Assembly (NCBI GenBank): GCA_001600455.1
Contig: BCKC01000001.1
Location: forward strand, 2,568,441 to 2,632,440
Source of the DNA: Endocalyx cinctus
Lineage: Eukaryota > Ascomycota > Sordariomycetes > Amphisphaeriales > Apiosporaceae
Reading direction: 5' to 3'
DNA length: 64,000 nucleotides
The notes beneath the pieces are model-generated. The model saw only the letters and a list, made by a program, of their open reading frames with translations, did no database searches and was not told where the DNA came from. Of this stretch, positions 22,856 through 34,200 are shown one piece after another; within the stretch, counting starts at the first letter, position 1; each line of letters starts with the position of its first letter. The position numbers and the translations under genes were made by a program.

Positions 22856-24268
22856 TTAATCCCGCCTATACCGCGCACTAGCCCTCTTCTTCCTCTTCTC
22901 GTCGGCGTAATCGCTTCCTACCACGCTGCCGTTGGCGCCGCTACCGCTGCCGCTAGCCGAAGAAGCGGACGACAAGCCCGGGATGACGTGGTGGTACGAC
23001 TTGGTTCCGAGGTCGCTACCGTCGCCGATATCGCTCTCGGGCGCCCAGCTTCCCGGGGGCAGGTACTTCCGCTGCGAGGCGACGTCGGCCTCCTCGGGAA
23101 CCTCGTCGATGACGCTCGTGCCCGCCGTCGTGGTCGCGGCGCCGCCGTCGCGGTTCGAGTAGTAGCTGTGATCGGCCCTCTGGTAGCTGTAATCCCGCCT
23201 GCCGGCGGCTTTGCCCTTCTCGGCGAGCCGGCGCGCCTCGGCGCGGATCCGCTCGTTCTCCCGGTTCGCCGTGCGGTCGGCGACGCTGTAGACCTTGCGG
23301 ATACCCGACGACTTCTTCTTCTTGCTACCGCTCGTCGTCGGAGGCGGGGCAGCGGCCGAAGAAGAGGAGGGGGATTCTTCGATGTACCGATGCTCCTTGC
23401 CGTGCTCGCGATGGTGGTGCTTGCGCGGCGGGGTGCTCTGGCGCTCGCTCAAGAGGGCCTCGCTGCCGCTGACGATGGTCGAGTTTTCAGGGTTCGTGGA
23501 CCCGTCCCACTCGCTGCCCTCGCTCATCTTGTTGATGCCGCCGACGCGGGCGGCCTTCTCGTGGCGGTAGGCGCGCAGGTGATCCTTGGCGGCGGCCTCG
23601 GCCTCCTCGTCGACGAGGACGCCGTCCTCGCCCACGCGCCGGCCGTGACGGTCCCGGTTCTTCCGATCCTTCTTCTTCTCGCGCTCGCGCTCCTTCTTCT
23701 CGCGCTTCTGGCGCCGGCGCTCGCGTCCGGCGAAGTCGGAAACGCCGCCCGTGATCCCCGTTAAGGTGCTGCAGGTGTCGTCCGTCGTCTGCGTCATCTG
23801 CGTGAGCCCGCCCGTGTACTCGGTCTCGTTGTCGGCCACGTCCTTGTAGACGGACCCGCCGCCGAGCAAGGTGCTCGGGGTGGCGCCCGAGAGGATCGTA
23901 CCGTTGGGCCCCTTCCGCCGGAGCACGGTGGACTTGTAGTCGTCCCAGTCGTCGTCCCGGAAGTAGAAGCCGCCGTTCTTGGCCCAGAAGAAGAACCAGA
24001 TGCCGCCGATGACTAAGGAGGCGCCGATCAGGCCGAAGAGTACGAACAGGAACGTGTTGTTGATATCGCCCGGGTGGAGCACCCCGGCGGAAGGGTTCGT
24101 CTTGGTGGTCGAGTCATCGTCGCTGTCGTCGCGCGGTATGAGGATCGATCGGGCCGCGAGCGGTCCTAGTCGAGATACGGTTTCCGAGGTGAGCTCGCTT
24201 CGCTTGCTGATAGCGTTCGAGAAGAGGCTTCGGGCCTGGGCGGCTAGTGTTGGCAAGAGCGGTGCCAT
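22856..24268 (-). CDS. single-pass membrane protein with basic, disordered cytosolic tail
   Basis: One uninterrupted frame of 470 residues. A short N-terminal region with serine and arginine (1-65) leads into HPGDINN and one strong transmembrane helix (about 72-95), followed by the family block FFFWAKNGGFYFRDDDWDDY and KSTVLRRKGPNGT (96-124). Beyond this come an R/K/E-rich stretch (about 180-215), a conserved-looking GRRVGEDGVLVDEEAEAAAK and DHLRAYRHEKAARVGG segment, IRKVYSVADRTANRENERI, and a C-terminal VIPGLSS motif ending in DYADEKRKKRASARYRRD. I recognise this as a conserved Pezizomycotina family that databases have sometimes given an 'endosomal SPRY' name, although I see no SPRY domain. 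The pattern suggests a membrane anchor with a long cytosolic tail. Coding GC is much higher than in the flanks. Function unknown. Confidence 0.88.
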   Translation of the reverse strand: MAPLLPTLAAQARSLFSNAISKRSELTSETVSRLGPLAARSILIPRDDSDDDSTTKTNPSAGVLHPGDINNTFLFVLFGLIGASLVIGGIWFFFWAKNGGFYFRDDDWDDYKSTVLRRKGPNGTILSGATPSTLLGGGSVYKDVADNETEYTGGLTQMTQTTDDTCSTLTGITGGVSDFAGRERRRQKREKKEREREKKKDRKNRDRHGRRVGEDGVLVDEEAEAAAKDHLRAYRHEKAARVGGINKMSEGSEWDGSTNPENSTIVSGSEALLSERQSTPPRKHHHREHGKEHRYIEESPSSSSAAAPPPTTSGSKKKKSSGIRKVYSVADRTANRENERIRAEARRLAEKGKAAGRRDYSYQRADHSYYSNRDGGAATTTAGTSVIDEVPEEADVASQRKYLPPGSWAPESDIGDGSDLGTKSYHHVIPGLSSASSASGSGSGANGSVVGSDYADEKRKKRASARYRRD

Positions 24269-26705
24269 GACTAGCTAGCTAGCCTACTTAAAGCCGAATT
24301 AATCAGGAATATAATTGTGATATGCTTGTTTTTTTCTTTGTTAGATGACGAATTTCCGAAATGCCTGTGGCTCGGCTGGAATTTGGCTGGAAGAAAATTC
24401 CAGCCAGCCCAAGTTGGTGACTGAGTGTCGTGATCAGAATTATTAGAATTAGGTGTAGATGCGTCTTATGCCCGACTTCCTTTTTCTTCTATTAATCGTT
24501 TGCACTCAACAATAATTGAGTGTTTGAGTAATTAGGATGGCGTATGTGTTGTTGTTGTTGTTTAGGTATCCGTCTATTGGATGAGATACCGAAGGTAAAT
24601 GAGTATGGGAATGATAGACTGGAAGGAAAGAGAAGAAGAAAGCTGACACGTTATGTTACTCTCAAGCGAAAAAACCGAGAGAAGCAAGAAACCGAGAGGT
24701 ACTATCTAGTTGCCCGGTGGTTTCTATGTACTATTAATTAATCGCTTGGACGTTTAACTTAATGATTAGCTGGGTAACTCGTGTTGCGTGTACTTCATAG
24801 CCATAAACAGAGGAAGAAAAAAAACCGATTGTGGGGTGGTTGGGTCAATCAACCAAGTAATGGACAAATTGAAATGATGTCAAGAATAAACAAGGTTAAC
24901 CAGGCAACGCTATACACTTTTACATAGTATACTAGTGTACATACCTAGTGTACATATGTACCTATAACGTTCACTAAACACTAAAACAGTTACCCCACTA
25001 CTTCACTAATTTTACCTATTTCAGTGCATTATACAGACTGTAGTACGTATTGTAGTATGGTCGGTATAAGTCATTACACCGAAGACAGCGCTACACCACA
25101 CTACTTTACAAGGCATAAGGCATAAGGCATGAACTTACCAAATGCCGTTTAAAACAAGATCTTCGCTGTCAATGGTCATAGCATCGGATAGAAAATCCTT
25201 GGTATGGAACTCCTTGATAATTATTTACTACGTTAAGTGATTAAGTTCTAATTTCTATAAGATGTGCGTAAAAAAGAATAATAAGTCCTGCTCAAACTTC
25301 TCACGTATCGCTAAACGCCCTGCCATCTGAGTAACTGAGACCCATCCAGACAAACCGTCCTATCATTTTCATCAGTTTGCTCAAGCTAAACCGACCTCTC
25401 TTTTTCTTCCCTTTTCTTTTTCGTATGTACCATCAAATAAGATCATGGTTTCTGTATTGAACAACGAATCGTAGGATGATATTATAATAAGAATAAGAAG
25501 GAATAATATTCTTCAAATTCCCGACTTTCAAAGTCTGATCTATTTATCCACGCAACATCGGCGTTAGAAAATAAGCGAAAGAAGTAGCAGGTATCACCTG
25601 ATAGGTACTTAGTAGCCTCCAGGAGGTACCAGGCAGGCCAGGCAACCTGGTAATGTAGAATCCACCAACTCAGCTTGTTTTTTTTTTTTTTCTTTCCCAA
25701 TATCCTCATTTTACATGTCATTATGAGAAAAGAAAGAGAAGATAAAGGAAATAAGGTGAAAAATACATCAAAATCCAATTGCATCGTTGCCTAGTAAAGA
25801 AGTGCGAACTTCCAACTTATCAAGGCCTTACAGTTATGAACATCTCTAACGTTTAAATAAGGAAAAGGAAATAAAAAAAAAATCAGAATAAAGTAGAAAA
25901 GAAGTAGAAGCAAACCCAACAACGCCATGCTGAGAAGGAACGAGAAACATAGGATGTCTATGTTCAAACTCGATTCCTTTCAAAACAAACGGTATATCGC
26001 ACCCAGCGAAGTTGAGGTATAGCCTAGGTAGAAGAAAAAGAAGTAAACCAAGATTGAGATCACGATATATCTCATCTCCTATCCATGAACTCAAAAAGAG
26101 AAATGCAACATAAAAAAATAAAAAATAAAAAAAAAATAACATCCCAAAAAAGAACACAAGAGCTTGGTGTTGGACTCAGTCCAAACGACCAGATTGCCAT
26201 CATCCGTCATTCTACTCAATAGCTGTCCCCTTCTTTTTTTTTTCTTTTTTTTATGAAACCTTCATCACCCGCCCATTATTCGCCTTGTGCCTCGTTTATT
26301 CATCTCGTCATATCAAAATCCTAAAGCAATGAAAGGATGGGGGAAAAAAAGGAAAAAGTAAGGAAATCAAGGATGAAATAGGAAAGAAATAAGTTTCCTG
26401 CACCATTTCGAAGATACCGTCTTAGGAGGCCCAGGACTGGTTTGTTTTGTTTTACCAATTAATATCCAATAATTTTGAAATCCATTTGAAGGGTATCAAC
26501 TTTTGTCGGAGTCCCGATAAATTTCAACCCACCAAAAACATGGGGAAATGACCCGGATGCTCAGGGTATATAGAGCAAGGGAAGTGCGCAGTAGACTATC
26601 GAGATATTGCATTCTGTGCTTTCCATCAAATTCAAAACTGGTGAGAAAAAAAAGTATTGGGCACCTCCAACGCCTGTGCTAAGAAAAGTTGGAAAAAAAA
26701 ATCAA
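24269..26705. other. 2.4 kb intergenic region
   Basis: No gene recognised. Open frames of about 100 codons at 25482-25784 and 25846-26157 (-) are phenylalanine/leucine-rich because of A-rich stretches on the plus strand and look non-coding. It contains several A or T runs and a CATAAGG duplicate near 25111-25126. Confidence 0.5.
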
Positions 26706-28295
26706 TCAAAAAGATTCGCCATCGAAGTAAGGCGTATACGGGGCATGGTGAGACGAGTAGTGACCTGGAGGATACATGGGCGGAGCGTGAAGTGCTCTTG
26801 GGTAAGACTCGGCTGCCGTCGAATTGGCTCGTGTTCTTGTGATGGTCGATTTGTCTGCTCGGCTTCGTCGATCATCGCCGTAGGCCGTTGATTCACGGTC
26901 GCTGCCTCCACGAGAGCTTTCGTTTCGACCAAAGCTCATGGTGCCGCCATTGTTGCAGTGGATCTTAGCATTTCCAACCTCCACGATAGCACCCATGGGT
27001 ACCTTGATAGTAATATCATCCTCTCCGCTGCTGGATCTCGTGGTACGAGTCGTAGCCGAGTGCTTGTAGTCGCTCTCGTCCCGACTAGCGGCGCTTCGAC
27101 TAGAGCGACTGCTACCCCCGTTCTTCATACGCTGTAGTGCTTCCACCGTCAAAGCCGGGCTAGATCCGCTGATGCCTTCCTGGTAACGAGAAGCGTGTCG
27201 CATCTTCTCCTCCATGTTGACGGCGGAGTTACGTCGACTACGAGATGCCGTCTCGATTTCGTATCCATCGCCGTCGTAGATGGTGCTGGCGCCGAAGCTC
27301 GGGTTCCTCGTTCTGATCGGGAGAGCCCCAGAGCCATACTCGACCGAAGTTCGTCGAGATACCGGCTGATACAGAGTGCCCTCTCCATCTAAATCATCAT
27401 CTTCAAAGCCAACAGACTTCCTCATAGAAGATGGATGCGGTGGTGGTCGGAATACCACACGTTCTGGCCGAGCCGATTGGGGGCGAGGCGGAGGAGGCAT
27501 CTTTTTACGATCTTCTTTCTCCTTAGGAGCCCTCCTTGATACCGAAGATTTCCGAACGACGGCTCGCTCTTGCGACCCTTCGTAATCGTATTGGTGGTGA
27601 CCGAGCGCCGATTGTGGTCGTTGAAATCGTAAGGATAAGTCTCGTCGAAAATAGTCTGGACCCGGTGGTGGAGGCGGAGGAGGTAGCTGGGGCTGCGGGT
27701 GCATAGGGTAGCCCATCGGTCCACCAAACGAAGGCGGAGGAAAGGAGGGAGCAGGGAGGTTTGAAGTTGGCGGTGGTTGATGGTAATACGCAGATGTAGA
27801 AAGTGGCGGTCGCTGCGGTCCTCCCGACGTTTGGCCATAGTATGATAGAGGTCGGGTATGTGCGCGTGGTCTGGCCGAAGAAGAAGCTATAGTGTGGGTA
27901 TGGTTCGGTACACCGTAGTAAGATGACTCGTCCGAAGCACGAGACGATGGCGGTGGCATAGTTTTAGCCGACCGAGCAGGAGGACGCTTGTCGCTCAGGA
28001 CAATTGTCTTTGATTTCCTCTTCTCTTCTCTGGATTTTGATTTTGATTTTGATTCTTTTTTCGAAACAGGTCGGTGAATGCTCGAGTCGGAGTCGGTGAG
28101 TGAGTGGTTAATTGGAGACGACGATGGACTTCTTCTCGAGCCATGTCGTGATCTTCCGGTATTGGGTTTCTCTTTCGTTGGGCTGTCGTACGCGACAGAT
28201 CTTGCATAGTGAGGTTCACGATCGGAGTAAACCTCGTCGTTTTCATCGGCATCTTCGGCGTACGCAACGTACGATTCGGGTCCACGTTTCCCCAT
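26706..28295 (-). CDS. uncharacterised disordered protein with conserved C-terminal patch
   Basis: A single frame of 529 residues, largely predicted disordered. It begins MGKRGPESYVAYAEDADEND. Next come a serine/lysine-rich segment with a KSKSKSK run, a long proline/tyrosine-rich region with a seven-proline run near residue 208, and arginine/serine-rich stretches. The one ordered-looking part is at about 426-455, DDITIKVPMGAIVEVGNAKI followed by HCNNGG, which reads like short beta strands. The end is rich in P, Y and H (APYTPYFDGESF). Similar proteins occur in filamentous ascomycetes as hypothetical proteins; I know of no function. Low-complexity frames are easily misread, but the length, single-frame continuity and the ordered patch support a real gene. 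Confidence 0.82.
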   Translation of the reverse strand: MGKRGPESYVAYAEDADENDEVYSDREPHYARSVAYDSPTKEKPNTGRSRHGSRRSPSSSPINHSLTDSDSSIHRPVSKKESKSKSKSREEKRKSKTIVLSDKRPPARSAKTMPPPSSRASDESSYYGVPNHTHTIASSSARPRAHTRPLSYYGQTSGGPQRPPLSTSAYYHQPPPTSNLPAPSFPPPSFGGPMGYPMHPQPQLPPPPPPPGPDYFRRDLSLRFQRPQSALGHHQYDYEGSQERAVVRKSSVSRRAPKEKEDRKKMPPPPRPQSARPERVVFRPPPHPSSMRKSVGFEDDDLDGEGTLYQPVSRRTSVEYGSGALPIRTRNPSFGASTIYDGDGYEIETASRSRRNSAVNMEEKMRHASRYQEGISGSSPALTVEALQRMKNGGSSRSSRSAASRDESDYKHSATTRTTRSSSGEDDITIKVPMGAIVEVGNAKIHCNNGGTMSFGRNESSRGGSDRESTAYGDDRRSRADKSTITRTRANSTAAESYPRALHAPPMYPPGHYSSHHAPYTPYFDGESF

Positions 28296-31200
28296 GACTC
28301 GAATTTACCCAGAGTAAATTATGGTTGAAAAAGTCAGGTTAGGTATTATGGGAAAAGGAGGCGAGGTGTGCCTCTGCTGAGGACGGGACCGTCCAGTGAG
28401 ACTTTCTGACCGACAGGTGTAGCGAAGTCTCCGCGCTTACCGTATATGGAGAGTTGCCGAAAGATTTTTAGTTGGTAGTGCTAATTGCTGGCTTCTCGAT
28501 AAAGTTACATATAATTTAGAAGTGTAGGCGTTGATAATATTTTTTTTTAGAAAAAGGCTTTTCGATATGTATTTATTTTTTTGTGTGTTGTTGTAACCTA
28601 TCGTTTTTTTTTCCTTTCGATTAATAGGTTGGATGAATCGAATTGAAAGAAGAAAGATATACGGGTATCCTTTTTTTTTCGTGTGAAGAGGAAGGAGGAA
28701 AATTCGAGGGGTGTATCAAATTGGAGTTGATGTAAGAGAATCACTCAAAAAGGAAATGATATTTCCCGTGGAGGGGAAACTGTTGGATAGGTCGGACGTG
28801 AGACGCTGAACGTTATCGTATTGTAGGAAAGTTCGGAGTCTGAAAAAATTCTGGCGCTTGGAAGATTAAGTATCTCCAGAAGATAAAAGATGCGGAGTAG
28901 AGAGAGAGAAAAAAAAAAGGCTCTCTTGTGTAATAAAAAAAATATGTGTGTGTGCGTATTTTTTGTTATTGTTCTTGATTGTACTTCTGTGATTCTATAC
29001 TTATTCACATAACGGCCGAGGAAAGTTGTAAAAATAATTCTAGTAATAGGTTGTACCAAGTCGTCGTAGGATAGAAAAAAAAAGATGAGATTGATGGTTG
29101 ATTCACAGGGAAACGGTTGTCCTCGAGCAACGAGGGGGTACGGCAGCTCTTGATGGTGGGTAGGTGTGGTAGATAGATGGCGGGTTGACAGTTTATCGAT
29201 ACCTCACGCTGCACTAAATGCCTAGGGCAGCTGGGGATGCCTATTTCAGTACCCTATTTCAATATAGGTAGTCCGCTAGGGTCTTTTTTTCCAGGTATCG
29301 ATATGCACCCGACAAAAAAAATATGACAGACACTCAGACTGACAGATACCTAAAATCTCCACTAAAAGCAGCTTTTTTTCTTTCTAGTGTAGTGCTTGCA
29401 GTTGAGTAAGGCCCCCTTGGTGACCGGGTCTTTAAACTGACGGTCTTTAAGTGGTGGAAGTTTCGAAGAGAGAAGACTGTTTCGATAATTTTAACCGGTA
29501 GGGATTATAAGTGTCTGTTGTAAAAACGGTACCCAACAGTGGGTCGATAAAACCGGGGAAGATTTAAACAATAGAAAGAAGAAAAGAAGAATTGTCTCGT
29601 TGAATTATTAATAACCAATGATTTTATGCTTCTCATAAGTCACGAGAACTAGGTAGAAGAGCGTTCCTCCCGGACCAGGCAGATAGAGGGTTTAGATGCC
29701 TTGTATAAAATGCAATATCCTAGAATTAAACGAAGAGAGAGTACGGAATGCAGGGTAGTATACAGAGTACTGGGAGAAATAAATATAGGTTAGTAGGCAG
29801 GCCCAGAACGATCCAAGTTGAAGATTCGATTTGTCTCGTCTAAGTACCCTGAAGATTCGTCGTTGCTTTTTTTTTTTTTTTTTTTGCCCTTATAGGGTGG
29901 TGATCGTTGTAGGTACGTAGGTATAAGTACCTAAGATAAGGTACGGGCTCTGGGTTTGTTGGCCGTGTTGCGAATAAATCCCCGTCAAGGTTGGTTGATC
30001 AAGCTAAAGATAGTTGGAGAATGAGATTATGCACGTATAGTGTAGTGTATGTACTTGTAGTTGTAGGCCTTAATTGTGGGCATTCAAGTCGAGATTTGAC
30101 ATCGAAGGATTAAAATGCTTAAAATATTCTTTTTTAGAATATGATTTAAGAACTTGAGACGAAAGGTATCCCAAAAATAAGAGAATACATAGTAATCCAT
30201 CAATGAGGAAGAAGTAATTGAATTTAGTAGATAATCAAGTACATACGTGCTTTTGCTTTTGCTTTTGCTTTTGGGATAAACCCCGTTTTCTGTAGGCAAA
30301 AAAAAAAAACTTTTCGTCTTTTTTAATACCCGATTCGCATTGAACCTCTTTATTTTTTATTTTTTATTTTTCTTTCTTATTCTGATTTCTTTTTTTGGGT
30401 ATCAATATGAGCCCGGAAAGTTTGGCATCTGAATAAGCCAGAAATAAAATAAAAAATCTTCTTATTCTATTATGGTGTCGCAAGAAGGTAAGACGCTTTA
30501 CTTTCGGTGTCTTTCACAAGGTTCGTACCTGTTCCTCTCTCGTGATGGGAGAACAGAACAACATAAGAAAAAAAAAGAGGGCGAATTTAATGGAACTTCC
30601 GAGAGATTTCGAATTTGAGTAAACTAATACAAAGGCATGATGACATATTATTTGCTGGCAAAGCATAGCAGAACGGCAGGGGGGAAATCGTAGGTAGAGA
30701 CGAACGCCAACGCATACCTTTCAATTTCAATAAGATTTTTCGCAAGGGCTTCATAAGGAAAATTCCCATTGGGTTGCTATATTCAGGCTTGTGCAGGAAG
30801 CTTGCATGAGCTAAAAGGATCCAATCTTCTTCTTCTCATAGGACCACCTAACCTTTCAAGCAGCGGCATTGTGTCCATTCGACGGTGGCGAAGGAGTCAT
30901 CGTGTATCCCAATTCAGACAGCTCAGTGCTACGTCGTCGATATCAGATCATAACCAATGGATGATATTATAATTACTGAAATACTCATTCAAACAACGAA
31001 TTATCCTTTCTGCCAGACACATATACTTAACTACTTAAGTATATAGCCTTTAGCCCTTTCAATTGCCCTTATTAGGCAAAGCGCTGATAACATTGTAGTT
31101 TATACAAGTAACCACATATATAAAACATCTATTCACCCACATCAATAATCCAACTCGTGATGTTTCAAATTATATAAATGTTGATTAAATACCTTCGATA

Positions 31201-34200
31201 TCATATGCGTTCGGACTGTTCCAAGTGAGTGTACAGAAAGTAGGAGAGAATAGCACATATTCAGCTAGTATAAAGGATATCACCCCCCTTGGTTAGTGTA
31301 TATATAGTACCTTAGGTATACTTTACTTGTAGTATAAAACTATACTACGTACACTGCATTGTACAAGGTGACGGACTGGCTTTGTATTTTTTTTTTTCTC
31401 TCTAAGGATTAGGTGATTTTTTTTTCTGTCCTTCAGAACTGTTTAGTAGATGCATGATGATTGGACGCTATACTTCCACGGGAAAATCTGAACCATCTTG
31501 CAAATGCACGTAATCTGCCATTAATCCTCTATTTGGAAAGATCACCATACTCATCACAAACCTCTCATCACCACCATAAAAACGGATGTTATAGGGGGGC
31601 TAATAACTAGTATATATATACACACTACTAATTATACTAGGTAGCCAGCAATTTTAATATAAGACAAAAATATAAATCCCCTCCGGAGCTTCACGGGGCC
31701 GTATCCTTTAGGACGGAAGTCCCCACTTCTTATTCTTCTTTCTCTCCTCCAGATCTCGTCCAGGTAGACCGCCAAGTTATCGTAGCATCCTTCTCCCATA
31801 TCCGTGAGTCACTTGACCTGAATAAATCATGTAGTGTAGGATTCTCCGCCCGTACGGACGAGATTTCTTTTTGTAGCCGCATACAAAGCATTGACGCAAA
31901 TGCAAGGGTTAGCAGTGAGAACAGACAATCATTGTTATTATCGGGTGCGTGCGTCATCCTTCACTAACTCCACGTAGAGTACGACTACCTACTCTGTGTG
32001 TAGTTGCATACCTACCTAAGTAATTTATTTTAATAAGTAACAGCTTCAAGCAGTTCGTATTCAGTCGAAAAGGGTGGCTAAGATCGGTAACGAAACACAG
32101 TGTTCTAGTAAGCCATCTCGGCACGGAATCTCATTTTTTTCGGTGTAGATCTGGAAGCATATTCGTCCGGGCTCATCGAGGGAGCACATGGGCCGGGAAA
32201 CCACATTTGCTCGGTAGAAAATGATTTAAGACCACTAACGCCGCTCTAGTATACGTAGATTGGCCGCTAGTGGAGTACCTTGGCATTCTGAATACGGTTT
32301 GGGTGCTTTTTTTTAGAGGCCTTTACTGAGTACCATTGGTAACTTCACCGCTCTTTCAGACCCCTAAGGCCCCCTAGCGAACTAGCCGTACCGTCCTCCA
32401 GCGATGATGGTCCACGCAAGAAGGTCGTACAGCAGTAATCATCATTATTGACACGCTGTTAACAGCTAGAGGTTAGAAGGCCTAGCACATCAGCGAATCC
32501 TAGAGGTCAATTAGGGAGACCTTCTCGTATGTAAGCATCATATGAACAAGAAAAGGAGAAGGGTGGGAGTACAGGGGACAGGAGGGAAATATAGCGGTAT
32601 AGTAACTGAAAAAGTCATCATAAGAAACAAGAAATAAGTACATGATAGTGATACCTAAAAGCTTTCTATACATGTTGTACTCGACACCTATAAGCAATAG
32701 TAATTCGTTAGTACCGAACAGAGTATCTAAAAGGGCACGCTGTTGTGTTTCCGGCTTCATCCGAATAATATTTCTAGTCTTGGATATTTTCTCCTAGACA
32801 TTATTAACATCATATCATGAGCAACCCCATAAGACAGATGAGGAATCCGCCTCTCCGTCATGTAGTAGCATACGAGTAATCCGTCGCTGGGAATTTGTCC
32901 ACGCCATTCGATGATCGTTGGTCGATTTTAGATTCGCCTGGTAAGAGTCTCGATCGTGTTGATTTATCTCGTCATCTCGAATATTAATAGTGAATATTTT
33001 AGCAGGTAGAAAATATCGCTTAGGTGGCATTAGGATCTGTAGCCAGTTTGGACCCCAAGAAGATCACAATTCGCCCTCGTTGCCGAATTGGTCTGACGAG
33101 TTCATCCCATATATCTCGTTATTAATCCGATCATACCTTGGAGTTATATCGCCCTGCAATCTGTGAGTTGCTAGTTTGACTAGATATGCTTGAGATTCGG
33201 TAAATCATCGCGGGCGTCAGACCAATCAGCTCTAACCGCAAGTTCCAACCTGAGTTGGTAGTAAGGCGAGTGATGGCGAGCGATACGCGATGAGCCGTAT
33301 GGGTTCTTCGACACTGTAAACTTAGCTCACATTGGAGGCTCCTCAAATTGTCATGTATCAACGATACAGGATGCACCCAGCTTTACAAAGTCTAGGTGAA
33401 CCCTCTGAGTCCCCTGATGCGAGATTCCAGTCCTTTTCGGAACAGGAAGCACGGAAATAGTTCCTCCCAGAAGCATCCAATCTCGTCGGCTGTTGGAATC
33501 TTTCTAAACAATACGAGGATATACATATATCCGTGGATCTAAAATTCTTTTTTTTTCTTTACTGTCAGTCTTGCGAACTATAAAACGGAAGAATCCCAAA
33601 TCAAGCGGTATCGAGGCCCGGCCCCGATATATAGCCTGCGAAAATAGACTCCGGTGTGTTAGACAAACGCTAGGCTCCCGACACTTAAAATTCTGCGAAG
33701 ACAGCTCAACGGCGGCGCAGAGTCCCTGATCCAAATGACAGTCGGTTCAGAATTTCGTAAGAGCGACAAACTTTAGCGTTGTTTTGAGATTGGATGAAAT
33801 GCAGATATTCGTGGTTGGTGGCCCTTGTATGATATATGCTGGGAAACCTTTCCACGGCATAGAAATACATTTTCTTTGATCGACTTCGCAAGGCCGGTTG
33901 GGATATCGGGCACGAATTGGTGCATCTCCACATTCCTCCCCGTGGCCAGATTTCATCATACCTGCGGTGAGTTGATTTTTATATCGTCATTTTAAGGTAG
34001 AAGTGACGATGGGAAGGTAGTTCGAGATTTTTTCCTTCGAAAACAAGGGTCGACCTTCCACCGTGAAGTTTATAGAGCGAGGTTTCCTTCAGCTAGGAAT
34101 GCCCAATTTCTGTTCAGCGAAGTCGGAGGCCTACATAGTACAGGTCGAAGCTAAGATAGGTATCCAATGGACATAGTCGATGAGGTCTTCCCCTGGCGGT

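Noticed and set aside
25846..26157. 103-codon phenylalanine-rich frame, minus strand
   Set aside because: Produced by translating A-rich tracts; no family features.
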